The notes under the pieces: generated by a model
What the model saw: the letters and a program-made list of their open reading frames with translations, nothing else
Databases searched by the model: none
What the model was told of the DNA's origin: nothing
NCBI GenBank assembly: GCA_025927935.1
Contig: JAICKM010000345.1
Span: 1-7,359, forward strand
DNA length: 7,359 nucleotides
Direction of reading: 5' to 3'
Source: Chloroflexia bacterium
GTDB taxonomy: Bacteria > Chloroflexota > Chloroflexia > QHBQ01 > JADMIH01
Program-made: the position numbers and the translations under genes
In this document: in pieces, positions 1 to 5,075 of the stretch
Layout: each line of letters opens with the position of its first letter
How positions within the stretch are numbered: position 1 is the first letter of the stretch

Positions 1-2
1 AG

Positions 3-914
3 CACCGCAACGGGGATCTGGAGCAGGCAAACCGGGATCTAGCCACGCAGCGTGAGCGAGATCTGCGCCTGCAAGCGAACCTGGGCAATTTGGCGACGGA
101 ACTGTCCGCCGTCAGCAGCCGGCAAGGCGTCGCCGTCACCACGCAGGCCAGTTCGATCAGCCAGGTGGTCAGCGCGGTGGCCGAACTCGACACCACGGCG
201 AGCCAGATCGCTGACCGCGCGTCGGAGGTCCGCCAGGCCGCCGACCAGGCGCTGAGCAGCGTCCAACAAGGCCAGAGCCTGTTGTTACGCAGCCGCGAAG
301 CCGTGGAGCGCAACCGCGTCGAAGTCCAACTGGTGATCCAGCGTATGCGCGACCTCGATCAACTGACCGTGCAAGTCACCCGCTTTGTCGACCAGATCCG
401 CCATCTGGCCGAGGACACGCATTTGCTGGCGCTCAATGCCACGATTGAAGCCGCCGGGGCGGGCAGCGTGGGCCGGCGCTTCCAGGTCGTGGCCGACGAG
501 GTCCGCGCCCTCTCCACCCAGTCCAGCACGATTGTGAATCAGATCCAGCAGGTGGTGAACCAATTGCAGCAGGCCGGCCACGTGGCACTCACCGCCACGC
601 AGAGCAGCGCCGAGGTAGCGGAGGTGGCGGCGCAATTAGCCGACGACGTGGGCATCACCCAGGAGCAGATTGTGACCGCCGTGCGGCAGACCAACGCCCT
701 GGTCCACCTCATTTCGGCGGCCAGCACACAGCAAACCTCGGCCACCCAGGAAATGACCTACACGATGGAGGGGATTGCGGCCATCGCGCGGGCCACCAGC
801 GAAGACACCCACGCCCTCGACCGCGCCGTCGGCGAGATGCTTCAGGCGGCCACCCTGCTGAGCGCGGCGACCGCGCCCCAGGCGCCGGGGGGCGATCCGG
901 TCTCAGCGGGCTAA
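3..914 (+). CDS. Methyl-accepting chemotaxis protein, C-terminal signalling part (5' end outside window)
   Basis: The frame is open from the left edge with no stop, so the gene starts outside the window; 303 residues are visible. The first ~40 residues are charged and heptad-like (RNGDLEQANRDLATQRERD), consistent with a coiled coil leading into the cytoplasmic hairpin. The rest is the long antiparallel helical hairpin of MCPs. Its tip is recognisable at about 408-515: DTHLLALNATIEAAGAG, then GRRFQVVADEVRALS, matching the family pattern TNLLALNAAIEAARAGExGRGFAVVADEVRxLA. MCPs pass ligand signals to CheA/CheW at this tip. No sensor, HAMP or membrane segment is visible because the 5' half is missing. 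The tip departs from consensus: Asn to His before LLALN, Arg to Gly in AARAG, Glu to Ser after it, and Gly to Arg in GRGF. The family is confident. Whether the receptor controls motility or another output cannot be told. The gene ends TAA, 10 nt from a convergent gene. Confidence 0.93.
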   Translation, partial: HRNGDLEQANRDLATQRERDLRLQANLGNLATELSAVSSRQGVAVTTQASSISQVVSAVAELDTTASQIADRASEVRQAADQALSSVQQGQSLLLRSREAVERNRVEVQLVIQRMRDLDQLTVQVTRFVDQIRHLAEDTHLLALNATIEAAGAGSVGRRFQVVADEVRALSTQSSTIVNQIQQVVNQLQQAGHVALTATQSSAEVAEVAAQLADDVGITQEQIVTAVRQTNALVHLISAASTQQTSATQEMTYTMEGIAAIARATSEDTHALDRAVGEMLQAATLLSAATAPQAPGGDPVSAG

Positions 915-924
915 CCGCCCACGC

Positions 925-1131
925 TCATACCGAGTCGCGGCGGCTCTCAAAGTAGGTCTCCAGCAGAAACAGGGCGAGGAACACGACCACCCCGATCACA
1001 AACGATTGCCAGATCGCGCCGAGCGGATTGGCGTCCAGCAGCACAAAGCCCAGAAACACGCCCAGCGCCACCGAAAACGCGCGGGCCGCCCGCCGGCCCA
1101 CGGTATTGGGCGCATTACGGTCCCGTCTCAT
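925..1131 (-). CDS. Small two-helix membrane protein, unknown function
   Basis: This is a 68-residue protein I do not recognise. The first 17 residues are rich in Arg. Two hydrophobic stretches follow, at about residues 16-33 (AFSVALGVFLGFVLL) and 38-58 (ending in FVIGVVVFLALFLLE), joined by a short DANPLG turn. A charged tail (ESRRDS) ends the protein. By the positive-inside rule both termini should be cytoplasmic, making a helical hairpin in the inner membrane. A purine-rich AAGGGGG lies 6 nt before the ATG and acts as a plausible Shine-Dalgarno. The gene lies 147 nt downstream of the triplet-serine gene on the same strand and ends tail-to-tail, 10 nt from the MCP. The clean hydrophobic pattern argues that this is a real gene rather than a chance frame in GC-rich DNA. 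Its function is unknown. Confidence 0.72.
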   Translation of the reverse strand: MRRDRNAPNTVGRRAARAFSVALGVFLGFVLLDANPLGAIWQSFVIGVVVFLALFLLETYFESRRDSV

Positions 1132-1277
1132 CGCTAACCCCCTTCATGGCTGAATCACGCGCACGTTCCGGTGCGGGTTGCGCCGTGCCCCTGCCGGGCG
1201 GCGGTATGACCCGTCCTGGCGTGCCGCGTAGCCCCTTCAGCAATTGGGGGGCCGCCGTGCCAGGCGCCATGCGCCGT

Positions 1278-1556
1278 TCACCGCCCCGCGCGGTGGCCCC
1301 GGCGCAGCACGCCGCCCTTGCTGCCGATGCTCAAGATGCTGCCCGCGCTGCCGATACTGAGGATGCTGCCCGCGCTGCCGATGCTCAGGATGCTGCCCGC
1401 GCTGCCGATGCTCAGGATACTGGCGACGCTGTACAGGCTCAGGATGCTGCCCGTGCTGCCCATGCTCAGGATGCTCGCGAAACTGTACAGGCTCAAGATA
1501 CTGAGGAAGCTGCCGCGGCTCTTAATGCTACGTGTCTCGTCGGTCGCTTTGCCCAT
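1278..1556 (-). CDS. Triplet-serine (S-x-x)24 repeat protein, unknown function
   Basis: This 92-residue protein has three parts. Residues 1-9 are a short polar lead (MGKATDETR). Residues 10-81 hold 24 consecutive triplets that each begin with serine: SIK SRG SFL SIL SLY SFA, and later repeated SIL-SIG-SAG blocks. The end is a basic tail (GVLRRGHRAGR). The two residues after each Ser are mostly Ile/Leu/Phe/Tyr or Gly/Ala, which suggests a regular solenoid or roll with a serine ladder; that structure is inference. Support for this strand is a GGGAG Shine-Dalgarno 9 nt before the ATG, a TATAAT box about 100 nt upstream, and serine kept in every triplet even where the 27-bp DNA repeat has decayed. 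Serine codons are 20 AGC and 4 AGT; that variation is silent here but would change Ala to Thr in the aligned opposite-strand frame. There is no signal peptide, cysteine or obvious membrane helix. I have a vague memory of similar SIGSxGS proteins in other GC-rich bacteria but cannot verify it. Confidence 0.75.
   Translation of the reverse strand: MGKATDETRSIKSRGSFLSILSLYSFASILSMGSTGSILSLYSVASILSIGSAGSILSIGSAGSILSIGSAGSILSIGSKGGVLRRGHRAGR
1320..1508. repeat. 27-bp tandem repeat, about 7 units
   Basis: Seven consecutive 27-bp units start at 1320, 1347, 1374, 1401, 1428, 1455 and 1482; a decayed eighth runs to about 1535. Units 1-4 are nearly identical, while units 5-8 diverge steadily. The repeat lies inside the triplet-serine gene and encodes nine residues per unit (SILSIGSAG) on the minus strand. 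Because 27 is a multiple of 3, all aligned frames also look repetitive and open, which explains the long opposite-strand frames here. The purest units encode the C-terminal half of the protein, so recent expansion probably happened there. Confidence 0.92.
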
Positions 1557-1581
1557 CTGCTGCTACTCCCTGGGGGTTCGT

Positions 1582-1621
1582 GCGGGCGATTCACGCAGGA
1601 ACGTTCCGGAAATCCGCCCGC
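1582..1621 (-). promoter_or_regulatory. Palindrome-rich leader hairpin before the triplet-serine gene
   Basis: A stem of 7 bp (GCGGGCG at 1582-1588 with CGCCCGC at 1615-1621) continues with 3 bp after a one-base bulge. Inside it sit two overlapping perfect palindromes: GGAACGTTCC (1598-1607) and TTCCGGAA (1604-1611). All of this falls between the predicted transcription start (about 1653) and the ATG (1556), so it would be in the 5' leader RNA. It could be an operator for a dimeric repressor or an RNA structure. No U-run follows, so it is not a standard attenuator. Confidence 0.45.
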
Positions 1622-1659
1622 TTTCGTGATCCTTACGGCCTTGTAATGCACCTGCGCGC

Positions 1660-1665
1660 ATTATA
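1660..1665 (-). promoter_or_regulatory. -10 box (TATAAT) for the triplet-serine gene
   Basis: Read on the minus strand this is a perfect TATAAT in otherwise GC-rich sequence, 95 nt upstream of the ATG at 1556. With 17-bp spacing the -35 hexamer would be CACCTG, a poor match, so either an activator is needed or the box is used weakly. The direction and distance fit the triplet-serine gene. Confidence 0.5.
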
Positions 1666-1689
1666 CAGGGATCGTTAATCGGCAGGTGC

Positions 1690-1695
1690 TAGAAT
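1690..1695 (+). promoter_or_regulatory. Possible -10 box (TAGAAT) for the helix-turn-helix ORF
   Basis: TAGAAT lies about 97 nt upstream of the ATG at 1792 and back-to-back with the leftward TATAAT at 1660-1665. No good -35 hexamer is visible at 16-18 bp spacing. It is listed only as the best candidate in the divergent spacer. Confidence 0.2.
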
Positions 1696-1791
1696 TGGCC
1701 TTGTACCCGGTAAATTATCGCCGGATCATCGTCATCATCATTCAGTTGAGGCCGCACCGCCCGGTGGGCGGCGCCGCAAGAGGAGGGTACC

Positions 1792-2103
1792 ATGGCGCGC
1801 TACAGTCTGACCCTGACCTCAGACCAACGCTTTGTGCTCAATGTCTGGCGCGACACCCATCCGTCACCCGAGGTGCGCGAGCGCGCCAGCGCACTGCTAC
1901 AGATCGCCGACGGGGTCCCGGCGACCACGGTCGCGCGGAGGGGCTTGGCGCACCCGCGCGATCCGCGCACTCTCTATGCGTGGGTGGCGGGCTTCCGCCG
2001 CGATGGCCTGCTGGGCCTGCTGAGTCGCCCGCTGCAGCGCCGGCAGATCGCGCTGGCCGCCACCGCGCAGAGCGGGCGGACGATCCATACGCATGTCCGC
2101 TAA
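1792..2103 (+). CDS. Helix-turn-helix protein resembling an IS630-type transposase N-terminus, probably a remnant
   Basis: The protein is 103 residues long. A strong AGGAGG lies 7 nt before the ATG, which fixes the start. Residues 1-20 (MARYSLTLTSDQRFVL) and about 28-80 (RERASALLQIADG, then TTVARRGL, RDPRTLYAWVAGFRRDGLLGL) match the layout of the homeodomain-like helix-turn-helix at the front of IS630/Tc1-type transposases: a regularly spaced helix with R-E-R-A-x-A-L-L, a turn, then a recognition helix with a YxW motif and a GLxGL end. After residue 80 the sequence becomes unremarkable and stops at TAA. No DDE catalytic domain follows on either strand, and no terminal inverted repeats were seen. 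It is either a decayed insertion element or a free-standing DNA-binding protein. Three overlapping frames are also open here because of GC bias, but only this one has both a ribosome site and a recognisable fold. Confidence 0.68.
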   Translation: MARYSLTLTSDQRFVLNVWRDTHPSPEVRERASALLQIADGVPATTVARRGLAHPRDPRTLYAWVAGFRRDGLLGLLSRPLQRRQIALAATAQSGRTIHTHVR

Positions 2104-2153
2104 CGAGCGGCGAGACCTTGCCAGGTTGTAAGAGACAGGACGCGTGAATGTCC

Positions 2154-2200
2154 GCCCGGTGCCGCCCTCGACCAGAGCGCAGCGCCGGGCCGCACCGGGC
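2154..2200. repeat. 9-bp inverted repeat between convergent genes
   Basis: GCCCGGTGC (2154-2162) is matched perfectly by GCACCGGGC (2192-2200) with a 29-nt loop. It lies between the end of the rightward helix-turn-helix ORF (2103) and the end of the leftward winged-helix gene (2214). It could be a weak shared termination structure, but no T-run follows on either strand. In sequence this GC-rich it may also be chance. Confidence 0.3.
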
Positions 2201-2213
2201 CACCGCGCCGCGG

Positions 2214-2579
2214 TCAGCGCCAGGTCCAGGGACCGATCGTCTCCTCCCCGCGCGGCGCGGGCGACACGGCGGGCAAGTTCGCGGATGCCGGTGGGGGCGC
2301 GGCGGCCACGGCTAGGGTATCGGGCACGCTGCTGAGAAACTGGGCAATCGGCGGATAGATCTCGGCCACCATCACTTCATCGGCGGCGCGACTGAGACGC
2401 AGACAGCCTCGCGTTTCCAGCCCTTCCAGGATCGCCGCCACCGTGGGATATTCCACGACGAGCCCGCGCTGCTCAAGCGCCTCGGCCAGGTCCATCTCGG
2501 ACAGGGCCGGCCGCCCCTGCCGAAAGGCGGCCACGAGCACATAGGCGACTTCTTGTCGCAGATTCAAGGCAGACCACAT
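2214..2579 (-). CDS. Hypothetical protein with a winged-helix-like N-terminus
   Basis: This is a 121-residue protein. A GGAGG lies 7 nt before the ATG at 2579, which supports the start. Residues 1-75 look like a small helix-turn-helix or winged-helix fold: helix LRQEVAYVLVAAFRQG, helix EMDLAEALEQRG, helix TVAAILEGLETRGCLRLSR, then short beta-like strands (DEVMVAEIYPP). Residues from about 85 on are Ala/Pro-rich and probably disordered, ending GPWTWR. No membrane segment or signal peptide is present. I do not recognise the family. The pattern 'choose one of several alternatives, then read a short hairpin wing' fits DNA binding, but a protein-protein winged helix is equally possible. It is the only gene on its strand until 3023, and its promoter region is the AT-richer stretch at about 2635-2680. 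Confidence 0.68.
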   Translation of the reverse strand: MWSALNLRQEVAYVLVAAFRQGRPALSEMDLAEALEQRGLVVEYPTVAAILEGLETRGCLRLSRAADEVMVAEIYPPIAQFLSSVPDTLAVAAAPPPASANLPAVSPAPRGEETIGPWTWR

Positions 2580-3022
2580 TACCTAACCTCCGCACCAACA
2601 GCGGTTGTCACGGTGTGTCGCGCCCTCACACCAGGATTATTCTATTCAAGCAGATTCCAAGTTCTGCGTAGAGAGATTCGGATGGGAATCCCGTAGTGGG
2701 AAACAACAGCGTCCCGTATGCTAATCGAATCATGATCCCGCTCCGCGGCCCCTGAGCACCTCGCATGGCGCCGATCAGGCGGGGAGGGGCTTCGCCCAAG
2801 TCGTTTCAGGAAGGCCCTGATCGCCGGCAGCCAGGCAAGGGGTTGGCGGCAGTGAGACTCAGCCGCGGCTGCTGAGCGAATCATACATTGGGTATTACAG
2901 CGTCCGGCGCATGGCGCACCGGGTCCAGTCCTCGTCGTCGAGTACTACCCCTTCACTTTAACACAATCTGGGGCGGCACGCAACACCTGGAGGTCCCTGG
3001 TTTACAAAGAAGATGGGGCGGC
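2580..3022. other. Gene-free, hairpin-rich spacer
   Basis: These 443 nt lie between two leftward genes. The only open frame of note (2642-2884, minus) has no ribosome site and no recognisable protein pattern. Structures seen are a 6-bp stem GGTGTG/CACACC (2612-2617 and 2627-2632) in the leader of the downstream gene; CGATCAGG/CCTGATCG (2772-2779 and 2816-2823) enclosing the tight hairpin GGGCTTCGCCC (2787-2797); and the 12-bp palindrome CAGCCGCGGCTG (2860-2871). A minus-strand TAGAAT at 2639-2644 is a possible -10 box for the gene at 2214-2579. Nothing identifies a known RNA family. Confidence 0.4.
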
Positions 3023-3475
3023 TCAGGCGTCCGGCCCCAGCGTGGCAAGCAACTGCGGGAGTAGCTTGCCGTGCCCTGCGATGAGTTCGGGCACGCCATC
3101 CGGCAGGCGCGCCCAGAAAAAGTCGAACGGAATCGGCGCGGGACTGCCGTCGGAGGGGTCCGTTTCCCAATGCCGCCAGGTCGCGGGCGGATCGCCGGTA
3201 CAGCGCAGGTGATAAAAGTAGCGGTGGTGGAGTTCATCGAGGCCACGATCCTGCCGGTCGAGCACCTGCTCACCGAGGAAGCGCACCAGCACCAGGTCCG
3301 CGCGCCCCGTCTCTTCCGTAGCCTCGCGCAGCACCGCCGTCTCCAGATCCTCTCCGGCGTGGACGGTGCCCGCCGGGACCTGGATGCCGGCCTCCGGTGA
3401 CTCCGGGTGGCGGAAGACGAGCAGGCGCGGGCCATGCGTGATATAGGCAAATACTTTCTGCTTCAGCACCGGCAT
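3023..3475 (-). CDS. NUDIX hydrolase
   Basis: The protein is 150 residues from the chosen ATG. The NUDIX box GX5EX7REUXEEXGU is present at residues 36-58: Gly36, Glu42, Arg50-Glu51, Glu54-Glu55 and Gly57 (GTVHAGEDLETAVLREATEE). The last position is Arg rather than the usual hydrophobic residue. The Glu residues bind the divalent metal that drives hydrolysis of a nucleoside diphosphate linked to another group. Length and single-domain layout fit small housekeeping or pyrophosphohydrolase NUDIX enzymes; the substrate cannot be told. The frame extends upstream to 3574, but TAGGAG lies 7 nt before the ATG at 3475 and a TATACT box sits just beyond. The longer frame would read through palindromic repeat A, so the short start is preferred. 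It is probably a single transcription unit. Confidence 0.92.
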   Translation of the reverse strand: MPVLKQKVFAYITHGPRLLVFRHPESPEAGIQVPAGTVHAGEDLETAVLREATEETGRADLVLVRFLGEQVLDRQDRGLDELHHRYFYHLRCTGDPPATWRHWETDPSDGSPAPIPFDFFWARLPDGVPELIAGHGKLLPQLLATLGPDA

Positions 3476-3495
3476 CGCAAGACTCCTATCCGCAT

Positions 3496-3501
3496 AGTAT
3501 A
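3496..3501 (-). promoter_or_regulatory. -10 box (TATACT) for the NUDIX gene
   Basis: On the minus strand TATACT lies 20 nt before the ATG, giving a leader of roughly a dozen nucleotides that still holds the AGGAG ribosome site. The -35 region at 17-bp spacing (CGCTGC) falls inside palindromic repeat A and is a poor match; TTCGCT at 19-bp spacing is slightly better. Confidence 0.45.
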
Positions 3502-3505
3502 GGCT

Positions 3506-3575
3506 TGTCACTCTGGGCGCAGCGAAGAGTCTCGTTGCCCCCCGCCGGAGATTCGTCGCTGCGCTCAGAATCACA
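3506..3575. repeat. Palindromic intergenic repeat, copy A
   Basis: Two 30-nt arms (3506-3535 and 3546-3575) are imperfect reverse complements separated by a 10-nt loop. The left arm carries the core CTCTGGGCGCAGCGAAGAG and the right arm the complementary TCGCTGCGCTCAGAA. The copy ends 19 nt beyond the stop codon of the HD-GYP gene on the transcript side, and on its other side it covers the -35 region of the NUDIX promoter. It matches copies B and C at 4987-5060 and 5076-5153. No transposase gene for it is present. Confidence 0.88.
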
Positions 3576-3594
3576 ACGAACGGGGCTGCGCGGC

Positions 3595-4710
3595 TCAGGC
3601 GGACACGGCGGCCCGGTAGGGCGGCACGGCATGGGGCTGACCGAAGGTCGCCGTCGCCTCCAGCAGCGCCTGCCCGCCACCCAGCGTTTCCTGCACCCGC
3701 AAGAAGCCGGCAGCGATGACCGGATCAAACTGCGACCCGCTCTGCCGGCGAATCTCGGCAACGGCTTGCTCCACGGGCCAGGCGAGCTTATAGGGCCGGG
3801 CGTGGGTCAGCGCGTCGAACACGTCGGCCACGCTGACGATGCGCCCCGCCAGTGGAATGGCCTCACCCGCCAGCCGCGCCGGGTAGCCGCGGCCGTCCCA
3901 GCGCTCGTGGTGCGTCAACGCGATCTGTTGCGCGGTGCGGATCAGCTCTGAGCGCCCCCCCGACAGGATCTCAGCGCCGATGGTCGTGTGCAGCTTCATC
4001 TGGGCATATTCTTCAGGGGTCAATTTGCCCGGCTTGAGCAAAATATGATCGGGCACGCCGATCTTGCCCACGTCGTGCAGGGGCGCGGCCCGCCGGATCA
4101 GTTCCACCTGGGCGCGGCTCAGGCCCAGTTCCCGCGCCAGCAGCGCCGCCAGGTGCCCCACGCGCTGCGTGTGCTGGCCGGTGTCGTCGTCCCGGTACTC
4201 GGCGGCCAGCGCCAGCCGCTCCAGGATCTCGACCTGCGCTTCTTCCAGCGCCCGCGTGCGCTCGGAGACCAGTTGTTCCAGCACCTGGTTCTGGATCTCC
4301 AGTTGCTGATGGAGGAAGCGCGCCTCCAGCATTTTCCGCACGCGCAATTCGACTTCCCGCGGATTGTACGGCTTGGACAGGAACTCCGTGGCGCCCAGGG
4401 CGAGCGCGCGCAGTTTGGCATCGGGCGTGATGTCGGCGCTGATCACCAGGATCGGCAGGTAGTCGTTGGCCGGGACCAGCGGGCGCAATTGCTCCAGGAT
4501 GGCAAACCCGTCGAGGCCCGGCATCCGCAGGTCGAGCACGATGGCATCCGGGCGCACCGCCAGATAGAGCGGCAGGGCCTGCGTCGAGTCGGTGGTCGTG
4601 ACCAGCGTCAGCCCCGCGATCTCCTGCAACGTGCATTCCAACAGGCGAATATTGGCCGCCTGATCGTCGACGATCAGCAGCCGCGCGGGACGCTGGATGG
4701 ACTCCGGCAT
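3595..4710 (-). CDS. Response regulator with REC and HD-GYP domains (cyclic-di-GMP phosphodiesterase)
   Basis: The protein has 371 residues. The receiver domain (about 9-128) has the acidic pair Asp15-Asp16, phospho-acceptor Asp60 (IVLDLRMPG), Ser91 and Lys113 (FLSKPYN). A coiled-coil linker (about 129-165, [19 protein letters not shown]) follows. The HD-GYP domain (about 165-350) has Glu171 and His180 ([15 protein letters not shown]), His212-Asp213 ([10 protein letters not shown]), His241, His267-His268-Glu269, the DGRGYP motif at 272-277 and Asp296 (ADVFDALT). All metal and catalytic residues are present, so it should hydrolyse cyclic di-GMP when its receiver is phosphorylated. The frame runs on to 4992, but the extension is low-quality sequence. 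The ATG at 4710 is chosen because GGAG lies 5 nt upstream and the receiver starts right after. No partner histidine kinase is visible. It probably forms a single-gene unit, followed by repeat A. Confidence 0.95.
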   Translation of the reverse strand: MPESIQRPARLLIVDDQAANIRLLECTLQEIAGLTLVTTTDSTQALPLYLAVRPDAIVLDLRMPGLDGFAILEQLRPLVPANDYLPILVISADITPDAKLRALALGATEFLSKPYNPREVELRVRKMLEARFLHQQLEIQNQVLEQLVSERTRALEEAQVEILERLALAAEYRDDDTGQHTQRVGHLAALLARELGLSRAQVELIRRAAPLHDVGKIGVPDHILLKPGKLTPEEYAQMKLHTTIGAEILSGGRSELIRTAQQIALTHHERWDGRGYPARLAGEAIPLAGRIVSVADVFDALTHARPYKLAWPVEQAVAEIRRQSGSQFDPVIAAGFLRVQETLGGGQALLEATATFGQPHAVPPYRAAVSA

Positions 4711-4774
4711 GTTCGCTCCAGTATGTTTCCGACGGCGACCGCGCCGTCCTGAGCGGCGATGTATGATGAGGTAG

Positions 4775-4792
4775 GGGCTTGCGTGCAAGCCC
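4775..4792. promoter_or_regulatory. Perfect 8-bp inverted repeat upstream of the HD-GYP gene
   Basis: GGGCTTGCGTGCAAGCCC has two perfect 8-bp arms around a 2-bp centre, 65 nt upstream of the HD-GYP ATG. Its position would allow it to be an operator for that gene. Its left flank (GTAGGGGC) resembles short dispersed palindromes of the TAGGGGC...GCCC kind that I recall from other genomes, so it could equally be a repeat copy. Confidence 0.4.
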
Positions 4793-4882
4793 GGCTGGGC
4801 CGCATCAGCGGCTCCAGGCCCCCGGCGCAGGGACCGAATACGGACACCGAATCCAGGATACTGAATCGCGCACCCCGGCGCA

Positions 4883-4914
4883 ATGGTCTCCTGGCCCGCC
4901 CCGGCGGGGACCAT
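4883..4914. repeat. GC-rich hairpin in the HD-GYP/lipase spacer
   Basis: ATGGTCTCC (4883-4891) pairs with GGGGACCAT (4906-4914) with one wobble position and a 14-nt GC-rich loop. It lies in the 4711-4986 spacer, which holds no gene. Just before it, at about 4832-4868, is an imperfect three-fold repetition of ACCGAAT / ACCGAATC / ACTGAATC at 13-14 nt spacing. The function is unknown. Confidence 0.35.
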
Positions 4915-4986
4915 CGGGCACACCGGCCCGCACCGGTCCCCGGCGACCATGCTCCCGCTAGCTGCGGCAGAGCGCCACCGCAACCT

Positions 4987-5060
4987 TGTCACTCTTCGCT
5001 GCGCTCAGAGTCTCGTCATTGGTCCACCAGACGAGATTCTTCGCCCTGCTCAGAATGACG
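4987..5060. repeat. Palindromic intergenic repeat, copy B, with inverted left-arm core
   Basis: The arms are 4987-5016 and 5031-5060 with a 14-nt loop. The outer ends match copies A and C. The 19-bp core of the left arm reads CTCTTCGCTGCGCTCAGAG, the exact reverse complement of copy C's CTCTGAGCGCAGCGAAGAG, while the flanks TGTCA and TCTCGT are unchanged. The right arm keeps the normal direction, so the two cores are now direct rather than inverted repeats and the full hairpin cannot form. Copy B lies 15 nt from copy C in the same orientation. Confidence 0.88.
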
Positions 5061-5075
5061 ATGGATGCCTGGGTT

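Noticed and set aside
1320..1508. CRISPR-like array
   Set aside because: The 27-bp units are contiguous with no spacers and encode a protein repeat.
1146..1646. Plus-strand frame with AADAQDAAR repeats, and another with MLPALPMLR repeats (1318-1629)
   Set aside because: Both are by-products of the 27-bp tandem repeat. They lack ribosome sites, and AGC/AGT variation is silent on the minus strand but changes residues on the plus strand.
1838..2203. 121-residue minus-strand frame and other frames overlapping the helix-turn-helix ORF
   Set aside because: Arg/Pro/Ala-rich shadows without start signals; the plus-strand frame has AGGAGG and a recognisable fold.
2642..2884. 80-residue minus-strand frame in the gene-free spacer
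   Set aside because: No ribosome site, no recognisable composition or motif, and it spans several hairpins.
3476..3574. Longer N-terminus for the NUDIX gene
   Set aside because: It would translate repeat A and the -10 box; a good ribosome site lies just before the ATG at 3475.
3988..4752. Long plus-strand frame opposite the HD-GYP gene
   Set aside because: Antisense shadow of a clearly coding frame; Gln/Arg-rich with no motif.
4711..4992. 94-residue extension of the HD-GYP protein
   Set aside because: Low-quality sequence across palindromes and part of repeat B; the receiver domain and ribosome site mark the start at 4710.
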